26,204 bases of DNA from JBHPCZ01 sp042573625 (GTDB lineage Bacteria > Desulfobacterota > Desulfobacteria > Desulfobacterales > UBA11574): assembly GCA_042573625.1 (NCBI GenBank), contig JBHPCZ010000035.1, forward strand, positions 1 to 26,204. Reading direction: 5' to 3'. Position 1 is the first letter of the stretch. Each line of letters starts with the position of its first letter. Under the pieces are notes generated by a model that saw only the letters and a list, made by a program, of their open reading frames with translations, was not told the DNA's origin and made no database searches. The position numbers and the translations under genes are program-made. Shown piece by piece: positions 17,439-24,995 of the stretch.

Positions 17439-18686
17439 ATGAAGATCGCTCTTGTTTGTCAGCCCTTTGACATTGTTTTTCCCCCTGTCCAGAATTCCAT
17501 AGGAATATGGGCATATGAGGTTTCGCGTCGCCTGGTCCGGTTCTGCGACGTTGTGGTCTATTCGGGGGGCCGGTTTTTAAGAAGGGTGAAAAAACATGAG
17601 GGTGTACATCATGAATTTGTACCCATTGTCCTCGACCGGATATTTCTCGAACTCACCAAACCGTTTTTTAAAAACAACAATGCCACGCATCCCCTTTTCG
17701 CTTCCAAGTGGTATTATCCGAGATACGCATTAAAAGTGGCTAAAGATTTGAGAAATCAAGGTTGCGATATCGTTCACGTCCATAATTTCCACCAGTTCGT
17801 TCCTTTCATTCGTGATATAAATTCTGAAGTCAAAATCGTATTGCATATGCAGTGTGAGTGGTTGACACAACTCGATAAAATAATGATTGAAAAAAGTTTA
17901 CAGAAAACAGATATGGTTATCGGTTGTAGCGAGTACATCACAGAAACAATTCGCCGCCGCTTTCCTCGATTTTCCGACAGGTGTGTGACTGTTTATAATG
18001 GCGTGGATTCAGAGTATTTTACCTCCAGTCCCCAGTCCGGTTCATCAGTGAAGAAACGAGCCAAACGTCTGCTTTATGTCGGCAGAATTTCACCGGAAAA
18101 AGGACTTCATATTTTGCTCGATGCTTTCCAGAAGGTTGCCGATCAGCATCCTCAAGTACAACTGGAATTGATTGGTCCAATTGGTTCATGTCCGATAGAA
18201 TTCATTGTTGCCTTAAGCGACAATCACAAAGTTTCGAACTTAGAAACCTTCTATTCCGACAAATACATCTCCAACTTGAAAGAGAGGATTCCATCGAGAC
18301 TCAGAGGTCAAGTCTCCTTCATCGGTTGTGTCCCTCACGCAGAGTTGCCAGGTCATTATCAGGAGGCTGATGTCTTTATTTTTCCATCAGTATGGGATGA
18401 ACCATTTGGAATTCCCACGATAGAGGCTATGGCGATGGAGCTTCCCGTTATAGCCACTCGTGCGGGAGGTCTCGTAGAAATCATACAGGATTGCGAAACC
18501 GGAATCGTGGTTGAGCCTAATAATGCCGACACATTGGCCCGAGCGATTATTAGCCTGCTCAAAGATAAGACCCTTAGAAGGCAAATGGGAATAGCAGGGC
18601 GTCGGCGGGTTGTTGAACACTTCACTTGGGAACAATCAACCCAGGCCTTATTAAATTCCTATAGAAGATTAATAAGGAAAATTTGA
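17439..18686 (+). CDS. GT4 family glycosyltransferase
   Basis: The 415-residue protein starts MKIALVCQPFDIVFPP and has the two-domain GT-B form. The donor-binding half begins with LLYVGRISPEKGLHILLDAF at about 211-230. The family signature EX7E lies at Glu321 and Glu329 (DEPFGIPTIEAMA), followed by VIATRAGGLVEI. It transfers a sugar from a nucleotide donor to a glycan or lipid, in the cytoplasm or at the inner membrane. ATG 17439 has AGGA upstream (about 17429). It stands alone on the plus strand, divergent from the exported protein, at the edge of the glycan block. Confidence 0.9.
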   Translation: MKIALVCQPFDIVFPPVQNSIGIWAYEVSRRLVRFCDVVVYSGGRFLRRVKKHEGVHHEFVPIVLDRIFLELTKPFFKNNNATHPLFASKWYYPRYALKVAKDLRNQGCDIVHVHNFHQFVPFIRDINSEVKIVLHMQCEWLTQLDKIMIEKSLQKTDMVIGCSEYITETIRRRFPRFSDRCVTVYNGVDSEYFTSSPQSGSSVKKRAKRLLYVGRISPEKGLHILLDAFQKVADQHPQVQLELIGPIGSCPIEFIVALSDNHKVSNLETFYSDKYISNLKERIPSRLRGQVSFIGCVPHAELPGHYQEADVFIFPSVWDEPFGIPTIEAMAMELPVIATRAGGLVEIIQDCETGIVVEPNNADTLARAIISLLKDKTLRRQMGIAGRRRVVEHFTWEQSTQALLNSYRRLIRKI

Positions 18687-18707
18687 ACAGTCCATGATTT
18701 CGACACC

Positions 18708-18738
18708 AAAAAGGGGATTGCCCAAAATGGATAACCCC
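18708..18738 (-). terminator. Terminator-like hairpin between GT4 and tRNA-Leu
   Basis: GGGGATTGCC (18713-18722) and GGATAACCCC (18729-18738) can pair with a 6-base loop and internal mismatches. On the minus strand the stem is followed by five T (18712-18708), fitting a terminator for tRNA-Leu. It may also slow plus-strand transcripts from the GT4 gene. Confidence 0.5.
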
Positions 18739-18749
18739 CTGATTTTACT

Positions 18750-18836
18750 TGGTGCCGGAGCTCGGAATCGAACCGAGACGGGGTCGCCCCCGCGGGATTT
18801 TGAGTCCCGTGCGTCTACCAGTTTCACCACTCCGGC
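18750..18836 (-). tRNA. tRNA-Leu (anticodon CAA)
   Basis: On the minus strand GCCGGAG (18836-18830) pairs with CTCCGGC at the 3' end, followed by A and an encoded CCA (18752-18750). The anticodon loop is CTCAAAA, giving CAA. A long variable arm (class II tRNA) and the T-loop GGTTCGATTCC are present. Confidence 0.97.
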
Positions 18837-18845
18837 ATAAAATGT

Positions 18846-18874
18846 TTTATATGAAACTTCAGATAAATTGTCAA
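18846..18874 (-). promoter_or_regulatory. Sigma70 promoter of tRNA-Leu
   Basis: On the minus strand TTGACA (18874-18869), a 17-base spacer and TATAAA (18851-18846) lie directly upstream of the tRNA 5' end, leaving only a few leader bases, as expected for a tRNA promoter. Confidence 0.75.
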
Positions 18875-18942
18875 TATCGTTGCGTTGAAATACGCCAACC
18901 GGGTGGATGTTTTGTGGCGAATAACGAGCCCGCTTAATACTT

Positions 18943-19572
18943 CTAAAGAATAGCGAAAATATCTTTTGGCGAGACCGCGCCTTTCCTTATAATCCGTGGT
19001 TCAGGGGGTGTAACATCGATGACAGTTGATCCGGCACCCCCTTTAAGGGGACCGGCATCTAAGATAAGATCAAGCTTTTCTGCGATCTGAGGGACCAGAT
19101 CAGGGACACATGAGCATCCGGTATTATCTGAAATATTTGCACTTGTCCCGGTTATCGGATTTTTTAGTGAGTTGAGCAAGGCAGCGGCCACCGGATGCTC
19201 TGGCAGTCGGATGCCTATTTTACCTGTACCTGCTGTAAGATGGTCCGGTATCAGATCTTTTGCTTCAAAAACGATGGTGATTTTACCCGGCCAGAAGCTG
19301 TCCATAATACGTAGTGCTGCGGGTGGTATATACCTTACCAATTTGTCAATTTCATCTCTGTTTTTTATCAGAATGGAAATGGGTTTGCTGAGGGAGCGCT
19401 GTTTGATGGCGAATACCTTTTTCACCGCCTCAATATTCAACGCGTCTGCGCCCAGTCCATAAAGGAATTGCGTGGGGAAAAATACAATTCCCCCGCTTTT
19501 GATAATTTCAGCTGCCGCCTTTATGCTCTCGGGGTGTGGTTTTGACGGATGTATGTCAATTATTTTTGGCAT
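18943..19572 (-). CDS. Sua5/YciO/YrdC family, threonylcarbamoyl-AMP synthase
   Basis: The 209-residue protein carries the YrdC-fold signatures: YGLGADA at 39-45, KQRSLSKPISI (KxRxxxKP), a SAN triad in GTSANIS, and GGAGSTVID near the end. The family makes threonylcarbamoyl-AMP from threonine, bicarbonate and ATP for the t6A37 modification of ANN-reading tRNAs. The first motif reads PTQFLYG rather than PTETVYG, a tolerated variation but worth noting. It is TsaC-length, without the C-terminal Sua5 domain. It is the last protein gene of the purE-ddl group, 40 bases after purE; no clear ribosome binding site is seen. Confidence 0.88.
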   Translation of the reverse strand: MPKIIDIHPSKPHPESIKAAAEIIKSGGIVFFPTQFLYGLGADALNIEAVKKVFAIKQRSLSKPISILIKNRDEIDKLVRYIPPAALRIMDSFWPGKITIVFEAKDLIPDHLTAGTGKIGIRLPEHPVAAALLNSLKNPITGTSANISDNTGCSCVPDLVPQIAEKLDLILDAGPLKGGAGSTVIDVTPPEPRIIRKGAVSPKDIFAIL

Positions 19573-19612
19573 GGTGCATACGGGGTGTGGTGGTTGGGGG
19601 AAATGCTTTCTT

Positions 19613-20146
19613 TTATTTGTATTCCTTTAACTTTCTTGCCTTTTGACTCACCTGCAGGGCCATATCTTTTTTATGTTTGTCCAGTTTTTTCCCGATATTG
19701 GGATCAGAAAGGGCAAGAATCTGTGCCGCAAGGATACCCGCGTTTTTTGCGCCTGACTTTCCAATGGCCATAGTAGCGACCGGAACTCCCGGAGGCATCT
19801 GAACCGTGGAGAGAAGCGCATCGAATCCTTTCAACACAGAGGAATCTATTGGAACACCGATCACCGGCAGGCGCGTATGGGCAGCCATTGCGCCTGCAAG
19901 GTGTGCTGCATGTCCAGCCCCTGCAATGATTACTTTTATACCCCGTTTAGAAGCGGAAGATGCAAATTGGGCTGCCCTTTTGGGGCTCCTGTGTGCGGAA
20001 GCGACCGTCATTTCAAAGGGGATGCCGAATTCTTTTAAGACGGATGCGGTCTCCGCCATTATTTCAAGGTCGGAATCGCTTCCCATTACAATACCGACCT
20101 CGGGGGGCCGCGCAATTTTATTTGAACGCTTCTTTTGGGTCTTCAA
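19613..20146 (-). CDS. purE: N5-carboxyaminoimidazole ribonucleotide mutase PurE
   Basis: The 177-residue protein has MGSDSDL near residue 20, the catalytic SAHRSP (E. coli His45 equivalent), GAGHAAHLAG, and LSTVQMPPGVPVATMAIG, all PurE hallmarks. It converts N5-CAIR to CAIR in purine synthesis. The start is a TTG at 20146, with AAGGAG (CTCCTT at 20152-20157) five bases upstream; no ATG fits. The ribosome binding site touches the stop of the ATP-grasp gene, so the two are co-expressed. The C-terminal tail is lysine-rich, slightly beyond the usual 160-170 residues. purK is not in the window. Confidence 0.95.
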   Translation of the reverse strand: MKTQKKRSNKIARPPEVGIVMGSDSDLEIMAETASVLKEFGIPFEMTVASAHRSPKRAAQFASSASKRGIKVIIAGAGHAAHLAGAMAAHTRLPVIGVPIDSSVLKGFDALLSTVQMPPGVPVATMAIGKSGAKNAGILAAQILALSDPNIGKKLDKHKKDMALQVSQKARKLKEYK

Positions 20147-20156
20147 AATATCTCCT

Positions 20157-20912
20157 TTACGCTTTCAAAATTTTCTTTGCCAGGCTTTCAAGCAAATCCT
20201 GTTTTTTTTGATCCAGTGTTTTTCTGCTGATTTTTGCCCCTTTAATGCCGCCGTTCAGTGTGATTTCCGAGAGATAACATTTTTCGTTCCCAATGATTTG
20301 GAGGTCAATGTGGGCATATGGAAATTTTCCCCTTTCCATCGCTTTTCGGCAAAACTTTTCTTTATCATCGTCCAGTGTAAAAGGATACATTTTTCCGCCG
20401 GAAGATATATTCATCCTGAAATTGTTCGGGTTGTGTCTGATATACGCCTCGACGTAATTGCCGACGATGATGACGCGTACGTCGGTAAAATTCTCCAGGA
20501 AGGGCTGCAGAACAAAAGGGTATGAAGATTCAGAAAGGGCCATGAAACTGTACAAGGTTTCAATCGTATCCCACAGCCGCACGCCATGACCGCAGTGCAG
20601 GTGGTCTTCCTTGGACACCACAGGGCCTATGCCATTTTCGTTATATCGGTTCACCGCATCAATCAGGTCAGTTCGCCGATTGACGGGACAGGTATGGGGA
20701 AGCATCAAGTCCTTCAAAACAAGGGCCTGAGCAGCCTTGGAACCGTTTAAATTTTGTGAAAGCGGTGATGGAATGCAATGAACGCCTCGCTCCAGGAGAT
20801 CAATCAGTATAGACTGCTTCAGATGCTTTGAGGCGAGTCTTCCGATGAAGATATCGCCGGGGCGAAGCTCATGAAAGGTCCCCATCAATTCCCTGCTACC
20901 TCTGACGATCAT
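20157..20912 (-). CDS. ATP-grasp protein next to ddl, substrate unknown
   Basis: The 251-residue protein looks like an ATP-grasp ligase of RimK/GshB type: an N-terminal part ending SKAAQALVLKDL, a lysine strand GPVVSKEDHLHCGHGV that differs from the usual VVKP-GSGG, then FVLQPFLENFTDVRVIIVGN, RMNISSGGK and a metal-binding end near IDLQIIGNEKCYLSEITLNGGIKG. It begins 4 bases after the ddl stop, with its ribosome binding site overlapping that stop, so ddl and this gene form one unit. It may ligate an amino acid or peptide, or serve cell-wall or purine metabolism. The neighbours do not decide this. Confidence 0.78.
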   Translation of the reverse strand: MIVRGSRELMGTFHELRPGDIFIGRLASKHLKQSILIDLLERGVHCIPSPLSQNLNGSKAAQALVLKDLMLPHTCPVNRRTDLIDAVNRYNENGIGPVVSKEDHLHCGHGVRLWDTIETLYSFMALSESSYPFVLQPFLENFTDVRVIIVGNYVEAYIRHNPNNFRMNISSGGKMYPFTLDDDKEKFCRKAMERGKFPYAHIDLQIIGNEKCYLSEITLNGGIKGAKISRKTLDQKKQDLLESLAKKILKA

Positions 20913-20916
20913 TAAA

Positions 20917-21861
20917 TCACCTGCTGCTTTGATGTTCCTCGATGCTTAACTCGATCAATCTGTCCAGGAGTTGGCTGAAAGAAATGTCTGCGGCTTGGGC
21001 GGCTTGCGGCAAAAGGCTCGTTGCGGTCATGCCCGGTATGGTGTTGGTTTCAAGAACGTAAATCTTTTGATCTTTGAGAATCATGTCGGTCCGGCTGTAG
21101 CCTTTGCAGAAAAGCGCTTGATGTGCCGTTCTTGCTGATGCTTGTGCTTTCTCGGTCATCGCATCGTCAATTCGGGCCGGACATATTTCCTCAGTAATGC
21201 CTGCTGTATATTTGGCTTCATAATCAAAAAAATCATGCGACGTGTCGGGGATGATTTCTATGATGGGCAGGGCTTCGGGATCGTCGTTGCCGAGAACGCC
21301 GCCGGTGAGTTCGATGCCGTCAATATAGGCTTCAATCAAAATTGTATCATCGTGAGCAAAGGCGGATTCCATCGCGTCTTTCAAGGCGCCTGCTGATTTA
21401 ACAATAGATATGCCGACACTTGAGCCGCTGCCAACCGGTTTGACCACCAGCGGAAGACCGATTTGTTCTACACATTCCTCCGGGTCAAAAGCATCATCAG
21501 GTTTTATCGCCATATATGGGGGAACCCGGAGGCCGGCTTGTTCATAGAGGCGCTTTGACGCCAGTTTGTTCATACCCACGGCGCTTCCGAGAACTCCCGA
21601 TCCCTGATACGGAATATCAAGTAGGTCAAAGAGCCCCTGAACCGTGCCGTCTTCACCAAAAGGCCCGTGAAGTATGATGAGCGCGACATCAATCTGCGGC
21701 GCATCTGTTATCAGGCGGGCCAGGTCGGTTTTTGGATCGTATCTTAAAATATTGTATTTTCCCTTGTCCAGGGCTTCGTGGACTTGATTACCGCTGTTAA
21801 GAGAGACCTCACGCTCGGAGGATATCCCGCCTGAAAGAAGTGCGACAGTTAGCTTTTTCAT
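20917..21861 (-). CDS. ddl: D-alanine--D-alanine ligase
   Basis: The 314-residue protein has the full Ddl signature: SGGISSEREVSLNSG at 10-24, HGPFGEDGTVQG, VKPVGSGSSVGI (ATP loop), EAYIDGIELTGGVLG, and YVLETNTIPGMT near 280, with metal-binding Glu and Asn. It joins two D-alanines for peptidoglycan precursors in the cytoplasm, and the length is normal. The usual HGxxGEDG and NTxPGMT are intact. ATG 21861 has AGAGGTG upstream. The gene stands apart from the dcw (mur-fts) cluster, in a small operon with an ATP-grasp protein, purE and a YrdC protein. Confidence 0.95.
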   Translation of the reverse strand: MKKLTVALLSGGISSEREVSLNSGNQVHEALDKGKYNILRYDPKTDLARLITDAPQIDVALIILHGPFGEDGTVQGLFDLLDIPYQGSGVLGSAVGMNKLASKRLYEQAGLRVPPYMAIKPDDAFDPEECVEQIGLPLVVKPVGSGSSVGISIVKSAGALKDAMESAFAHDDTILIEAYIDGIELTGGVLGNDDPEALPIIEIIPDTSHDFFDYEAKYTAGITEEICPARIDDAMTEKAQASARTAHQALFCKGYSRTDMILKDQKIYVLETNTIPGMTATSLLPQAAQAADISFSQLLDRLIELSIEEHQSSR

Positions 21862-21915
21862 GGTTCACCTCTCGTTGTCTGGTGTTTAGTTGCAGGCCGG
21901 GTCGTTTTCGTTCAT

Positions 21916-22401
21916 TTATGAATTAAAAATTTGGCCTTTAATATTATTATATTCTTCCAGAGTGATCATGCCATTTTCGAGCAGGCGAACAAGATCGGTG
22001 AGTTCCCTGACACGAATTGTCGTCGGGTCTTCCAGTTGCTTGGTTTGCTTGACTGATTGGCCGTCTAGTGCCTGAACGCCGCCTGTCCCGGAGATTTTGA
22101 AGGTTGCAACGCCACCCAAAAAACTCACCTCAACTGTTCTGTCGCCCAGTAGAGGAGAGCGCAACATTTCTTTGAGCGTCCTTCCCTGTGCTTTCATACG
22201 CTTGTAAAAATGATAGCCCGAAAAGATGATTGCTGCTGAGCCGCCGAGAAAGATCCATATCATATATTGGACAAGGCCATTAAAAAAAATGACTAGGAAG
22301 AGCAGAAGTGCAATCATAAAAACGTGAAAGACAAGAATGGAATAGGCTATTAGAACGCTTTTGAAGTATTGGGTCTTTTCTTTTGGTTTTTTGAATGCCA
22401 T
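21916..22401 (-). CDS. Membrane protein with two helices and a SHOCT-like tail
   Basis: The 161-residue protein has two hydrophobic helices (about 17-40 and 44-64), a soluble middle, and a C-terminal segment LTDLVRLLENGMITLEEYNNIKGQI. The last part matches the SHOCT type (short helical domain; L-x-L-x-x-G-x-I-x-x-x-E-Y). The function is unknown. SHOCT domains occur at the ends of many bacterial membrane proteins. It lies 10 bases after the DUF1992 gene, so is probably co-transcribed. No strong ribosome binding site precedes ATG 22401. Confidence 0.75.
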   Translation of the reverse strand: MAFKKPKEKTQYFKSVLIAYSILVFHVFMIALLLFLVIFFNGLVQYMIWIFLGGSAAIIFSGYHFYKRMKAQGRTLKEMLRSPLLGDRTVEVSFLGGVATFKISGTGGVQALDGQSVKQTKQLEDPTTIRVRELTDLVRLLENGMITLEEYNNIKGQIFNS

Positions 22402-22410
22402 TTTTATTAA

Positions 22411-22788
22411 CTAAAATCCCTTATCAAGACGCCTTTCCAGTTTTTCGGCATAATGCTGCGGCAGGTCGAACATTATGGATGTGTTTCGTATTGAATTGAA
22501 CTTCATGATTAAAAAATTCAGTTTTTTTAGGAGGCGGTATTTTTCAGAAGTTTCCTCCATGCCGGCCAGAAGGTCTTCTGTCTGCCTGATCTTGTTTTTC
22601 AACTCGACTTCCGGGGGAACGAAACCTGAATTTTTCAATATTTTATGGGCGAGGCGCAGGTCTTCCGGCACATTTCTGTCATTTTCAAATACAAGCGGTT
22701 TGCCGGAGTTGGGCAGATTGTCAAACTCTCCGTTTCTCTGTGCCGCTTGAATACGTTGTTCCACAATTTTCTGAAAACCGGGTATCAT
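22411..22788 (-). CDS. DUF1992/DnaJ-related (YhdN-like) protein
   Basis: The 125-residue protein has the DUF1992 pattern: VEQRIQAAQRNGEFDNLPNSGKPL at the start, VPEDLRLAHKILKNSGFVPPEVELK in the middle, then a helical end. The domain is found alone in bacteria and in eukaryotic DnaJ subfamily C member 28 proteins; its bacterial role is not established. ATG 22788 gives the family's usual start. It seems to be the first gene of the ddl-purE run. The promoter would lie in the 435-base region 22789-23223, but I see no clear minus-strand one. Confidence 0.82.
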   Translation of the reverse strand: MIPGFQKIVEQRIQAAQRNGEFDNLPNSGKPLVFENDRNVPEDLRLAHKILKNSGFVPPEVELKNKIRQTEDLLAGMEETSEKYRLLKKLNFLIMKFNSIRNTSIMFDLPQHYAEKLERRLDKGF

Positions 22789-23036
22789 AACAAAACTTTT
22801 TTTATTCCAGATGAGGATCTATTTCAGCATCTTAGAATTTCTACTCACCTGCTGCCGGAAGAAATGAGGATTATCGGTGTGTATCAAATCTGCGTGCCTC
22901 CTGTGTCCCTGTTCTATAATACAACCCTGACTCTCATTTCAAGCTATAAAAGTATCACGATAAAAACCACCCCACATATGCCCACTCCTGCGCTTCAGAT
23001 ATTCAAAATCCGCATTTCGCACTACATAATTCAGTC

Positions 23037-23065
23037 TTGACAGACAAGTTGAGGTAGACTATTCA
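23037..23065 (+). promoter_or_regulatory. Sigma70 promoter of the PilZ gene
   Basis: TTGACA at 23037-23042, a 17-base spacer and TATTCA at 23060-23065. The start of transcription would be near 23072, giving a leader of about 150 bases. The rest of 22789-23223 is AT-rich and shows no gene I can support. Confidence 0.55.
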
Positions 23066-23223
23066 TATTTATTAATTAAATTGACCAGTTCTAATCGCTG
23101 TTGATTCTTGGTTTCGACTGATCCTGGTTTCAATCTGCTGGTCTCCATCTCCCATTCAAACTGCTATCGACCTATCATATTGTTCATTTGATCTGCTTTA
23201 ACCTTTAACACTGGGGGTTTAAG

Positions 23224-23733
23224 ATGACTGCTTCTGAACAACCATATGGTATCATTCCCCGTATATTTGAGTTGATTAATGATTTAACGGAAGAGGAACA
23301 ACTGGATCTCTTAAGACAATTGCTCAAAGACAACATCAATACGCACATATTCAAATTGGTTGTGGCTATTCCTGAAGATGAGCAGGAAGTCCTTGTGAAA
23401 CAGTTGGAGGAAATGATCCAGAAGAGAGGGGATAGGAAATATGCTAGAAAGGCCTGTCTGATAAACGTAGATTATGCAGTCGGAGGTCGAGCCTTCTCAA
23501 ATTACATTCAAGACATAAGCACCACTGGTGTGTTCATTGAAACCAGTGAATCCTTTCCAGCAGGACAGGAACTTTTAATGACTTTTTCGTTTCCTGACAG
23601 AGAGGATTCTTTTAGAATCGATGGCGAAATTACCCGGATCACCTCGGAAGGAATTGGTGTTAGATTCAATTACCAAAGCCAGATCCAGAAGGATGTAATA
23701 GAAGGCTTAGTGGAGAACATGAAAGAACACTAA
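23224..23733 (+). CDS. PilZ domain protein, probable c-di-GMP effector
   Basis: The 169-residue protein has an N-terminal helical region (about 1-68, acidic, many leucines) and a PilZ domain. The c-di-GMP signature is RKYAR at 71-75 (RxxxR) followed by QDISTTG at 96-102 (D/NxSxxG), both intact, so ligand binding is likely. The end TSEGIGVRFNY fits the PilZ barrel. It would pass c-di-GMP level to motility, exopolysaccharide or transcription; its partner is unknown. ATG 23224 follows GGGGG. Confidence 0.88.
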   Translation: MTASEQPYGIIPRIFELINDLTEEEQLDLLRQLLKDNINTHIFKLVVAIPEDEQEVLVKQLEEMIQKRGDRKYARKACLINVDYAVGGRAFSNYIQDISTTGVFIETSESFPAGQELLMTFSFPDREDSFRIDGEITRITSEGIGVRFNYQSQIQKDVIEGLVENMKEH

Positions 23734-23736
23734 GAA

Positions 23737-23768
23737 AGTTTCAGCAGACAGCCTGTTCTGCTGAAACT
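23737..23768. terminator. Strong hairpin after the PilZ gene
   Basis: AGTTTCAGCAG (23737-23747) and CTGCTGAAACT (23758-23768) pair perfectly over 11 bases, and the loop side can add three more pairs past a one-base bulge. There is no long T-run after it, so it is either a weak terminator or an mRNA end-stabilising stem. It starts 4 bases after the stop. Confidence 0.55.
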
Positions 23769-23817
23769 GATACATCCATATAAAATTCCCTCACCCACCA
23801 ACAAAGGAACCCTTGCC

Positions 23818-24102
23818 ATGAGACTCACCAAAGCCCACATCATCAAAGAAATCAGGAACAGAAACGGATACACTCTCAAAAAATCATCAGAGGCAGCAGA
23901 AACCATAATTGAAATTATCAAACGTTTTCTTGAATCCGGTGAGGATGTACTGATCAGTGGCTTTGGTAAGTTTTGTGTAAGAAAAAAGAGGGAACGTACG
24001 GGTAGGAATCCATCAACGGGCAATTCGATGATGCTGCCACCAAGGAAGGTTGTAACTTTCAGGTGTTCTGGAAAGTTGAGGGAGAGGGTTAATAACTGGT
24101 AA
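23818..24102 (+). CDS. IHF/HU family DNA-binding protein, IHF-alpha-like
   Basis: The 94-residue protein has the IHF/HU fold: MRLTKAHIIKEI at the start, SGFGKFCVRKK (strand start) and the DNA-intercalating arm GRNPSTGNSM, with the RKVVTFRCSGKL end. The arm GRNP matches IHF-alpha rather than HU. It bends DNA in the nucleoid. The usual place of ihfA beside pheT is not seen here; it lies alone after a PilZ gene and near an integrase remnant. It may be an accessory IHF paralogue. AAGGAA at 23804-23809 precedes ATG 23818. Confidence 0.88.
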   Translation: MRLTKAHIIKEIRNRNGYTLKKSSEAAETIIEIIKRFLESGEDVLISGFGKFCVRKKRERTGRNPSTGNSMMLPPRKVVTFRCSGKLRERVNNW

Positions 24103-24270
24103 ATAAATTCCGTTTCTCAAACTGAGTGTGGGGTTTTGTTGTATGTTTGATAGGATTCAAGGGTAGCATTATTCTTTTGATTAGTGTATAAGTTATCCTG
24201 AACAAAACTTAATCTGACAGCACACAGATCCAACTGAATACTTAACAGGCAATAACCCATAGGAAATAAA

Positions 24271-24447
24271 ATGTCAGAACAACATCCAGAATGCCCTCTA
24301 TATAACCATCTTACCTGTAGAGAGATTGACAACCCGAATGTCTGTGCTCTTGTCAGGGAAGATAACACCTGTCTAAGAAAGTTGCGGAAGTCAAGCAAAC
24401 CCAATCCAGATCCACACCCATCTCCATTTCCCGTCCAAAACGCATAG
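24271..24447 (+). CDS. Small four-cysteine protein, unknown
   Basis: ATG 24271 with AGGA at 24261-24264 opens a 58-codon frame ending TAG 24445-24447. The protein holds cysteines at residues 8, 16, 25 and 34: spacing C-x7-C-x8-C-x8-C. The tail is rich in proline (KPNPDPHPSPFP). The even cysteine spacing and the ribosome binding site make it more likely than a chance frame. A metal or Fe-S site, or disulfides, is possible. I do not recognise the family. No signal peptide is visible. Confidence 0.55.
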   Translation: MSEQHPECPLYNHLTCREIDNPNVCALVREDNTCLRKLRKSSKPNPDPHPSPFPVQNA

Positions 24448-24506
24448 CCACATTTCAGTTCCAAATACAAATACCCATAGTGTGTCAGGAAGGTATTTGG
24501 AATGGT

Positions 24507-24748
24507 TCAGATGACCATAGAGAAGACTTCTCTCGAAACGAACACCAAGAAGAGGGGGTATAGTTTCTGGATTTGACCTGCGAACAATCGTGCTTTTGGT
24601 TTTGCAAGGCCGATATACCCTGTTCGAAGGGAGTACCGCAACTCTTTTTTGCCAACTTGGGTTTGAAGGTCTTTAGGAACCTTAATGCGGAATATGTGTA
24701 AGAATTTCTAACGAGGTAGGAGGCGGATCTGCCTATTTTTGTTTTCAT
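24507..24748 (-). pseudogene. Tyrosine integrase N-terminal remnant, frameshifted
   Basis: From ATG 24748 (GGAG at 24757-24760 upstream) the frame reads MKTKIGRSASYLVRNSYTY. After 24690-24693 one T appears lost (TATTCCGC where TATTTCCGC is expected). In the next frame the text continues FRIKVPKDLQTQVGKKELRY, then SLRTGYIGLAKPKARLFAGQ, up to QKLYPL; a stop follows at 24507-24509. This is the DUF6538-type N-terminus of phage/island tyrosine recombinases, whose core reads Y-FR-VPKDL and SLRT-. The catalytic domain (RHRY) is gone. It reads away from the 3' end of tRNA-Met, about 120 bases off, the place where integrases of tRNA-targeting islands lie. Confidence 0.75.
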
Positions 24749-24829
24749 TTTTCCAACTCCATTTGTCAAGGTGTGTAAGAAAAGTGCGTAACAGATGGAA
24801 TTGGTCTGATTTGGGCCAGAAGGTCATTA

Positions 24830-24856
24830 AAAAACCCTCTGTAATAACAGAGGGTT
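24830..24856 (-). terminator. Terminator of tRNA-Met
   Basis: AACCCTCTGT (24833-24842) and ACAGAGGGTT (24847-24856) form a perfect 10-bp stem with a 4-base loop. On the minus strand T residues follow (24834-24830), a classical intrinsic terminator just past the tRNA 3' end. Confidence 0.85.
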
Positions 24857-24868
24857 ATGTCTTTCGAG

Positions 24869-24945
24869 TGGTGGCGATGCAGGGAATCGAACCCCGGACA
24901 CTGCGGATATGAGCCGCATGCTCTAACCGTCTGAGCTACATCGCC
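24869..24945 (-). tRNA. tRNA-Met (anticodon CAT), elongator-like
   Basis: On the minus strand GGCGATG (24945-24939) pairs with CATCGCC, followed by A and an encoded CCA (24871-24869). The anticodon loop is CTCATAT, giving CAT; D- and T-loops are normal. The GGC...GCC acceptor and the GTAGCTCAG start fit elongator Met better than initiator. A lysidine-modified tRNA-Ile2 also has CAT and cannot be excluded by eye. Confidence 0.93.
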
Positions 24946-24995
24946 AACATAAAACCGGTTGTTCTAAGGCATATGTTTTTTTCAGTCCGTGAAAC

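Noticed and set aside
22645..23040. 131-codon plus-strand frame over the start of the DUF1992 gene
   Set aside because: Half of it is antisense to DUF1992; the rest has protein-like words (LLPEEMRIIGVYQ) but no start, family or ribosome binding site.
24117..24470. 117-codon minus-strand frame
   Set aside because: Antisense to the small cysteine protein; composition (many Gly, Trp, Cys from antisense Pro codons) looks like a shadow.
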